Origin: an uncultured Isosphaeraceae bacterium
Lineage (GTDB): Bacteria; Planctomycetota; Planctomycetia; Isosphaerales; Isosphaeraceae
NCBI GenBank assembly: GCA_945957605.1
Contig: CAMFLR010000022.1
Location: 1-64,000, forward strand
Direction: 5' to 3'
Length of the DNA: 64,000 nt
The position numbers and the translations under genes were made by a program. A model generated the notes under the pieces. The model searched no databases. It was not told the DNA's origin and saw only the letters and a program-made list of their open reading frames with translations. This document shows, piece by piece, positions 1 through 9,600 of the stretch; position 1 is the stretch's first letter; every line of letters starts with the position of its first letter.

Positions 1-60
<60 letters not shown>

Positions 61-120
61 TTAGAAATGCCGGAACAAGTTTGGAAGCTAAAGCTTCCAC
101 ATTCGGCCTGATCGCGAAGC

Positions 121-146
121 AAGAGCCGGTTAAACCCGGCTCTTTT
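121..146 (+). terminator. Rho-independent terminator behind the tRNA
   Basis: A perfect 9-bp stem (121-129 with 136-144) and a 6-base loop are followed by T residues that continue as a broken T tract to 152. It lies 60 bases after the tRNA and has the same orientation. A second perfect 8-bp hairpin (82-89 with 92-99) lies between the tRNA and this terminator. Confidence 0.75.
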
Positions 147-606
147 CGTTTTCTGACATGGCTTGAATTTCACGCCGACCCGATCGTCTTTGGACGCGGG
201 ATCGCAGGCGTTTGTCATCAATTCCATCGAATGACGTTGTTGCGTATTGTGCGACTTCGCAACGACGCGAGTAACCTGGGCAATGATTTGGTTGGGATGC
301 TTTGTCGCGATCGTACGTATCGGTTTGGTTAGATGGGTGACCGGCTTTAGAACGCTTTGAACCAAGGCGGTCCAGGTCACGTGATTTGTTCACGAATCTA
401 AAAACGTGTTCTATGTTCGAGCGAGGACTGCACTCGGTCTCGACTTAGCGACCATGTCGAGTGCGCACGCTCCTCGGACTTCGTCGGGCGACATGCCAGC
501 ACCGACATGATCCCGATTGGCCCCAAAAGCCCGGACTGGGGCGCACGGTAGCGGTGCGCCCTTGGAATAGCCGATCGCGAGTTCTCAAGAAAGAGAGCAG
601 GCCGGT
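147..606. other. Gene-free upstream region of the first giant gene
   Basis: No credible coding region is seen; the short ORFs on both strands resemble nothing known and overlap one another. A perfect 8-bp hairpin (539-546 with 554-561) lies 45 bases before the ATG at 607 and would be in the 5' leader. I could not identify a convincing -35/-10 pair. A weak purine-rich ribosome site (around 587-600) precedes the start. Confidence 0.5.
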
Positions 607-3600
607 ATGCGTACGATGCGCGCGTCCAAAGGGGCAACTTCGGACCTTCACCGAAGGTCGCGAGGACGATCAGGTGTCGCATTGCGACGTCTGGTCTCAA
701 TCTTGCCTCCCGAGCGGCTTGAAGACCGCCGCTTGCTGACGCAGCAATTCTCCCTGGGCAATCTCACGCTCGTGGGTGATTTCACGCAGTCGATTTCGGG
801 CTCGAACACGGTCGAGACGTCAAGCACGACGACGCCCGTGCAAATTGGCTTCACACCAATTGGTAGCGAGGCATTTCTGCCGCTGACCAACTGGACGGGA
901 ACACTCTCGTTCAACACCGGCGGAAGTTCCTTCACCTTCACCGGCGAGATTGACGGGATCGAGTCGGCATCGTCGCCAGCCATCGCCCAGATCGGCGCTG
1001 CGCAGTCGTTTACGGTCTCGGACTTGGCAAGTACCACCGGCTCCAGCATCACTGGGGGGCAGTCGATTGGCGTCTATGGCGCATCGCTCACACCCTCGAT
1101 GTTGTCGCTCATCAATCCCTCGTTATTAACTACGTCGAATGCTTATGTGAGTTTGCAAGGAAGCCTGGGATTCGGCGAGCTTCCTGGGCTTGCGGCTCCA
1201 GTGAACTCAGGTAATGCCGTCACGCTCGTCCCCTCGCAGTCGACTCCGGGAATCACACTGACAGCGGCTGCCAGTACGAGCGCATTCACGGCCTTCGGTG
1301 TGGAGTTCGGTCCCAACACGTTGTCGGTCGCCTATTCATCGAGTGCGAGCGCGTTTCAGATCTACGGCTCTGTGACGATGCAAACCTCCTCGGGAGATTT
1401 TTCTGCAGCCGGTACGCTGGGAACAGCCAGTGTGCCGGGTGTGATCGTCGATAGTTCCGGTGATGTGACCGAACTCAATCTCACTGTCACAAGTGCGATG
1501 ACGATTGCCGGGCTTGCCGTAACCGCCGCAGGTGTGGAACTCGACTATCAGGTAAGTTCAACAGATAATAGCTATGAGATTGTCTCTGGATCTGTGACCG
1601 TTGGTACGACCAGTGATCCCGTCTATTTTCAGGGCACGTTTGGGCAATCAGCTACAACCACTTCGGCCGCAGTGGCCGGTTTGGTGCTTACAGGAACGAA
1701 TTTGACGAGCGTAGACATCACGGTGTCGAGCTCGATGACAATCGCTGGCTTGAGCATGACTGCGTCGGGCCTGCAGTTTGTCTATTCGCAAGGTGCGACC
1801 GCAACAACTGGGTTGTTCGAGATCGCGGAAGGAAGCGTGACGGTTGGGGCGTCGACCGATCCCCTGTATTTTCAGGGAATCTTCGGCACGGCAGCGACTT
1901 CGACCACCGCCGCGGTACCAGGCCTGGAGATGACGGGCAGCACGCTGACGGGCGTGGATATCACGATCAGTTCTTCGATGACCGTTGCCGGTATGTCGCT
2001 GCAGGTTTCAGACCTCGCATTCGTCTATCAAAATAACAGTTCCACGGCTTTTGGAGGCGCATACAACGGCGATTATGTAATTGGCATTGGCGCGAGCGTT
2101 ACGTTCTCCACTAGCGCGGGTGATACGACATTCGTGGCGACGTTTGGGTCGACGACCGACGATCTGCCGGGACTTGTGATCAGCGATGGTTCAATTCAGA
2201 ATTTGTATGCGACGGTCACAACGAGCATTTCCGCACAAGGTCTCACGCTGAGTGTTGATAGCCTGCTATTTCAGTATGTCGCGCTTGACGACTATTTCGA
2301 CATTGGCTCGGGTGCGGTTTCAATCTCGTCGGGAAGTATCCAGTTCGCCACGGCGAGCTTCGTCACTGTCGACAACAATCCTGGATTTGAAATCGCCGAC
2401 GGTGTTTTGCAGTCGCTCAATATCGAGATCGACGGCAGCCTCACAGTCGACGGTATGTCGTTGTCGATCAGCAATCTTCAGTTTGATTACGCCGCCGTAA
2501 CTGGCCAGACCTTTGGCAACTTCGAGATTGCAGCGGGCGGCACCGTCACCCTGAGCGCAGGCTCGTCGAATACGCTTTCGTTTTCTGGGACGTTCGGCGC
2601 GGGAAGCGGATCGACTGCGACTCCCGGGTTGGTGATTAACGATGGCGTGCTGCAGTCGTTTTATATCGCCATCACGTCGAGCATGAGCCTGGGAGGCCTG
2701 AATCTGTCGACCACAGGCCTTGCTTTTTCCTATGTTTCGACCTCGCAGACGTTCGAGATTCCGAGTGGCAGCGTTTCCGTTACTGATACCAATGGTGACT
2801 TTAGCTTCACGGGCACATTCGGCACGACGTCGGGCAGCACGACCAGCCCGGGCCTGGTCGTCGATGGCAACAGTGCCGACAGCACATACGGCACGCTGAC
2901 AGCGCTGAATGTTACGGTGACGTCGCAATTCATTGCCTCGTCGGTAACGTTCAACGTGACGGATTTGAATTTTGTCTATAGTGCCGCGGGCAACGAATAC
3001 ATCATCAGCACAGGGACCTTGGCGTTCGACACCGCTGAGGAATACTCCTTTACCGCGACGCTCTCGTTACCGAGTCCGACCGACTCATCGCAGACACTTC
3101 CCGGCCTTGTGATCCAAAATGGAGCGATTACGGAATTCAACGCCGCGCTGACCACGAGCTTTACCGTGGCCGGTCTGCAAATCGGCGTCACTAACATGGC
3201 GATGAACTACAGCGGCAGCGAGTTCGCCATGTACGGCACCGTCAGTGTGAGCACGAATGGTATCTCGTTTATCGGTACGATTGGTGATCCTACTAGTTTT
3301 ACGTATGGTCTCTATATCAGCAATGATGTGCTCGAAAGCTTGGCGATCAGCATCAATAGCACGGTAGATTTCGGTTCCCTCGCAATGACGGCGACGGGGT
3401 TGAGTTTCAACTACGCTGCTGCGTCAGCAAGTTCTGCGGCGCTATTTTCGCTTTATGGGACGGTAAGCGTTTCTGTCGCGGGTGTGAGCCTGACGGGTAA
3501 TCTTGGCACATCAGCCTTGCCTGGCCTGACGATTGTGAATGGAAGTCTTACCGAACTGAACCTGGGCGTTACGGCAGATTTCACGCTCTTTGGGTTAACT

Positions 3601-6600
3601 TGTGACATTAACGATCTCACATTTCAGTATTACATCTCAGGCAATACTCAAGAATACATCATGTTTGGCAGCCTGTCGGTGGTTGTGGGACAACCCGGCA
3701 GCACTTCCAGCTCAAGCGACGAGACGATCTCGGCAAACCTGGGAACGCAGGCCGATCCTGGGATGATCCTGACAGTTTCGGGAAGTAACACGACCGTCCA
3801 GCAGATCAACATGGTGATCGACGGTTCGTTCAGCATCTCTGGGTTCGGATTCGCGATCACCGACGCTGGCCTTGACTACACAAATACGTCTGGCAGCACC
3901 AGCTACTCGATTTTTGGCACATTCACACTCAATAGCGTGTTTACTGCCACGGTCCAACTGGGAACAGGTTCGACGAATCCCGGTATCGTGATCACTAATG
4001 GCAATTTCTATCTCGAGAATTTCGCATTCTCGCTGGACAATGTCCCTATCGGGGCGTTCACGCTCAACTATTTGAACATTAGCTACACTTCGACCGGCAA
4101 CGTGTGGTCGGGGTCGGCTCAGGTGACATTCCCCACGGGCTTTGCCCTGGGTGCGAGCATGACGTTTGATAATGGTGCGCTTGCCGACATTGGTATTAGC
4201 TATAGTGCGGGGACATCGAGCGGTATCGCCATTGCCGACACGGGTATGTTCATTACGGGAATGTCGGCCGAACTCGAGAATCTGAATCAGCCGCAGAATA
4301 TCGTCGTTTCGGGCTCAATTGACGCGGTTTTTGGTAAGCAGATAACAATCGCCGGGCAGTCGTGCAGTCTTTTCGCGGCCACAGGGTCGTTCACCGCGGA
4401 TTCACAAGAACTCGTGATCCAGGGGGATTATTACGAAGGCGCGTATGAGATCAATAACCAGTGGCAGGGGATTCTAGGGAATGGGTCGGCAGGGGTAACG
4501 CTCGACTGGGCCGCTGGCGTCTACTCGGCGAATGTCACTGAAACACTATACGACGGGATTTTCGAGATCAGTGCCGAGGTCGCGTTCGATGACAGCGGAA
4601 ACCTTGGGATTATCGCGACGGCATCGGTGATTATTCCGGATGGTGTGCCGTTTATTGGCGGTACGAAGCTGGGCACGATGGGTTTCGCCTTTATCTACAC
4701 CGCATCGAGCGGCGTAGGAACAGTAGCGGCCTGGGCTACGGTGAACCTTGGCTTCTGCAATGTCACTAGCGGTTTTCAATATACGTTTGACTCGAAGAGC
4801 TCGCAGGACGGCGGGTTAGAGATCATCGGTGCAAGCCAGGTGAATGGTCTGTCGAATGAGGTGAATAGCATCGCTTCGGCCGATGCCTCAACGCCGCCGA
4901 TTTATACTTACACCTACACAGTTGTTATTCCAAACACCGCCACCGGCGAATATGGTCTCTCGGTGCAGGCCTCGTGGCCCACGAATTCCGGCACGCAACA
5001 ACTGCTGATCAGCGGGCCGAATGACACGAGTGCGAACGGAAGCTTGAATTACTATTCGGCCACAGCGACTTCACTGTCGTCTACGACGCTGCCCTCGAAC
5101 GATTATTACAGCTTTCAGACGATAAGTAGCACATCGCAATCGGTGATGGTTGTCGGCTCGGCGACGACGACGAACGGCACGACAACCGCCTCGACGACGA
5201 TCCCATTGACGCCAGGAACCTACACCTTCGAGGTTGAAAGCTCATACGAATTTGCGAGCGGCAGCGACATCACATGGTCGCAGCAAATCTACTACACAGC
5301 GCCGTCCGTTGCGATTGCGAGTGTTCCCACGCAAGCGCTCTCATTTGTGCCATCGATGACGGGATTTGCGGCATCGCAACTTCAGGCCAATACGACCGTC
5401 ACCTTGTATGCCGATGCGAATAGCTCGGGCTACCAGGGGAAGCAAGTCGGCAGTTTTGCCTTCCAGGCGAACTCCAGCGGTGCACTGACGAATGTTCCGT
5501 ATATCGACCTCTCAGCATTCAGCCCTGGCGTGCCGATTTACATCTACGCCGTGATCAACGATAGCACGAATACTCCTGTGTACTCGGCGTATTCGGCGCC
5601 TGTGATTCCCGAGCCCGATATCGTCGGCCAGGTGGTCGATCAGTTTGGAAATCCGCTTCCTGGTCTTACGGTGTTTCTCGACCTGAATGGCAACGGTATT
5701 TACGATACAGCAAATCTCAACAGCACCTCGACGACCACCGAGCCAAGCGCTGTAACAAACGCAAGCGGATATTATTACTTCAGCGGGCTTGAATCTTATA
5801 CGGCGACCGACGTCGGCTATCCGAACTTTCTCGTCGATGTCCAGATGCCGACTCCATCATTCACACCGATCACTCCGAGCGCCATTTCCAGCACGAATCC
5901 GAGCAATCCCGTGGTCTCGTCCACGACCGTGACCATTAACGTTGAAGCGACGAGTGGAAATCCCGCGAGTTCCCAGATCGCGAATTTCTCGGTGAGCCGG
6001 CTGGCATCGATCTCGGGCTCGATCTTTAGTGATATACCTCAAAACGGCGTTTACGTCTCGACTGATCCCGCGCTGAATGGCGCGACAGTCTACATCGACT
6101 CGACTGGTAGCGGCACGTACAACAGCGGTGATCCTACCGTAGTGACTGGCCCATCAGGCCTGTATAGCTTCTATGGACTGAGTGTGCCCGACGTCGGGAA
6201 TTACAGCTTTGAAATGCCTTCGCTTACAGCGGGAACCTACCAGGCTCAGCCGACAGGTACCGGAGCCGACTGGACGTTTTCCACAGGGGCCGGCATTGCG
6301 TCGAACGGCAGTTCATTGACGTCTGGCAATAGTTCGGCGCCGTCCGGAACTCAGGTGGGTTACCTGCAGAACGCGGCGACGATTTCGCAATCGATCAGCG
6401 GATTTCAGGCTGGGCTTTCTTACTACATCACCGTTTCAGCGGCGACAGAAGCTGGCCTGGCGGCGTCCCAATTTACTGTCTCGTACAACGGGACTGTCAT
6501 TGGCACGTTCTCACCGACAACTGGATATCAGACGTTTACGACATCGAGCTTCGTTCCAGGTGCAGGATCGATCACGCTAACGTTTGCTGGCGTTGATCCA

Positions 6601-9600
6601 TCGAATACGACCGAAACCACGTTCCTCGATAACGTTCAAATACTGCCTGTAACGACATACACCGTTGGTATTCTGAATTCAACGACGTCGCGAACTCCTA
6701 CGATCAACGGGACGAACCAGTATGTCGTCACGTTTCCTATTTCGGGGACGACAAGCAACGGAGCGACAGGGACGTCGGCGGGAACGTGGACGGTACCTGT
6801 TCCGAGCGACGCGCCTCAGTTCACGAATGTGAATTTCGGGGCCATCACGCTGGCAACGGTGTCGGGCACGGTGACGGCGACAAGCGGCAGCACGTCGACG
6901 CTTCAGTCGGGAACGCTTGTCAATCTCTCGACGCCAATCACCACGGTTTCCAGTCCTTCGTACACGACTTTCGCATCAACAAGCGGTTTGGTTTTGAATG
7001 GATCGAGTGCGCCGGGGCATGGCTCGCTTACGCTGTTCAGCACTACGCAAACTAACGCCAAAACGTCGACGTGGTTCAACACGGCCCTGCCGGTTACGGG
7101 TGGTTTTACCACGACGTTTCAGTACTCAATGACCGGCGCCTCGGCGACGGGCGCTGGTTTTGCGTTCGTGCTGCAAAACAATGCGAATACCACTGCGACG
7201 AAGGGGAACGCCTACTTCGGCTACGGCGGGATGGCGGATAGCCTGGCGGTGATTTTCGACGCCACCAACAACGAACTGTTGATCGAAAGCGACGGCGATG
7301 ATAGCACGACCACGCCGATTGCTTCGCTGACCAGCGGCGAACTTGGCTTCTCGCTGTCGAGTGGCGCGATCTACTCCGTGACCATTTCATACACACCATC
7401 GGCGACGGCCGGCACCGGGACGCTGAGCATTTATCTCAATGCCAGCGGTTCGTCTGGCGCAACGCCCGCGCTCTCCGCATTGACACCGCTGGCAACGTAC
7501 CTCAACCTGGGCAGCGCCGCGAATGTGTATTGTGGGTTCACGGCTGGCACGTCGACAAGCGGCCTCGCCGTCTCGCTCGATAGCTGGTCGCTGACGTCGC
7601 AAAGCACCACGATGGTGACGACCAACTCTTCTGGCCAGTACACATTTACGGGACTGATGCCGGGTACGAGTTATACGGTCACGCAGGTGGTCCCCGCCGG
7701 TGAGGTTCAATCGTCACCGCTTTCGAGCGTTGGGATTTACTCACAGATTTCGCTCGCGACGCTTGGTGAGATTGCCAGCAGCATTACGACCGGCGACTTC
7801 AACGGCGATGGCATTCCTGACGTCGCCTACGCGCTTTCGCTGAATAGCAATAGTCCATTCCAAATCGCCTATGCCTATGGGAACAACAGTGGTGGATTCA
7901 GCGCTCCTGTGATTGTGACTATTCCGGTACCGACTTCGCTCGCGCCTACTCTGGCTACGCCTGGTACCTTCGGAGCGTTCGATGCACACATCGTCGCCGG
8001 GTATTTTGTCAACACTGGCACCACGACGCGTGACGATATCGCCTACATCGCCACGATGGCGAACGGTGGCAACGCCGTTGTGATCTACGACATTTACACC
8101 GGCACCGTGGTTGATTCGATCGAAGTGGAGTCGGTTGTTGATCCGCTGGGAAGTTCCGCGGCGATCGAAGGTAGCCTAAGCACGATTAATAATATTGTCG
8201 TTGGCGACCTGAATAATCAGGGGTATGACGACATTGTTACTTCGACCTATGGTGGCGTTTGGACTCTTGCACTTCAGAATCTCAGTCCGTCGAGTTCTTG
8301 GGTTGTCAATCCATCGACGCTTGAAACGCCGATCGGCTTGCCCTCTCTTAGCGGGACTGGGGCCGTCGGCTACAACGCCGGTGTCGCGCTCGCTGACTTC
8401 AACCAGGACGGAAATCTCGACATCGCGACTGTCGGTGTGCAGTACCAGCCGGGGACGATCTTTAGCGGCGGAAGCTATCAATCGACTTGGACGAGTTTCA
8501 CGGTTCTCACGACCTTTGAAATCTACTATGGCAATGGTTCTGGGGTGACTTATTCGACCTCCGGGCTCTATACCACAGACACTGGCACGGTAAGCACGTC
8601 GACGACTCAGCAGACCTTCCAGAGTTTCACAACTGCGGACACATATTTGAGCTCGGGCACGGCAGCCCCGCAGTATCCATTGCCGATCGGCATCGCGGCC
8701 GGCGATATTTCGGGCGACGGCATTCCCGACCTTGAATTCTCGGCCTATAACGCGTCGTTACAACCAGACGTCTTTTTGCTGACGCAGTCGGGACCTGACA
8801 CATTTGTGATTTCCGACCAGATCAGTGTGCCTGGCGGTGAGTCGTTCAACGTCTACACATCGGCAGGTTCCAACGGCACGTCAATCCTGCCCAGTTCCTA
8901 TTTTTCGTCGCAGATATCCGCGGTCGACCTGAATTCCGACGGTTTTACGGATATCGCGGAAATCGATCCAAATATCGGCCAGCTCTTCATATTGACGACA
9001 TCTGCGGCCGCACTGACGAGTGGGTATGACTCGAATACATTCGCCCTGGCGAATGGATCGCTTTCGCAATTTGCCGTCGCAGATTTCGCGAACGATGGTT
9101 ATCCCGATTTCGTCATTGCTTCGCCCTCGTCTGCCATTCCAGTGCAGGTGCTGAATGGCACGATGAACGTTGGCTATTACTCCTACACGCTAATCAACGG
9201 CCAGATTCTTAGCTCTGCGAATTTCACCGACCTGCAGTTCACGTCGAGCGTCACTCCCTCGGTGGTTAGCTTCGCAAACGCACAGAATGGGGTGTCGACG
9301 GCCGTTGTCGGTCAGTCGAACACGATCATTTTTGGCCGGGTCTATCGCGATGTGAACTTGAATCAGAAGCTGAGCACGAACGACCCAGCACTCGCGGGAG
9401 TTCGCGTTTATCTTGACCTCGACAACAATGGTCGCTTCGACCCAGCCGTCGATCAGTCAACGCTCACTGACGCTTCTGGATCGTATTCGTTTAGCCACCT
9501 GCAACCTGGAAAGACCTATACCGTTCGCGTTGTCGAACCAGCAGGCATGCAAGAAGCAGGGGCGCAGTATGTGACACCTGGTTCGCATGCGACCACGACG

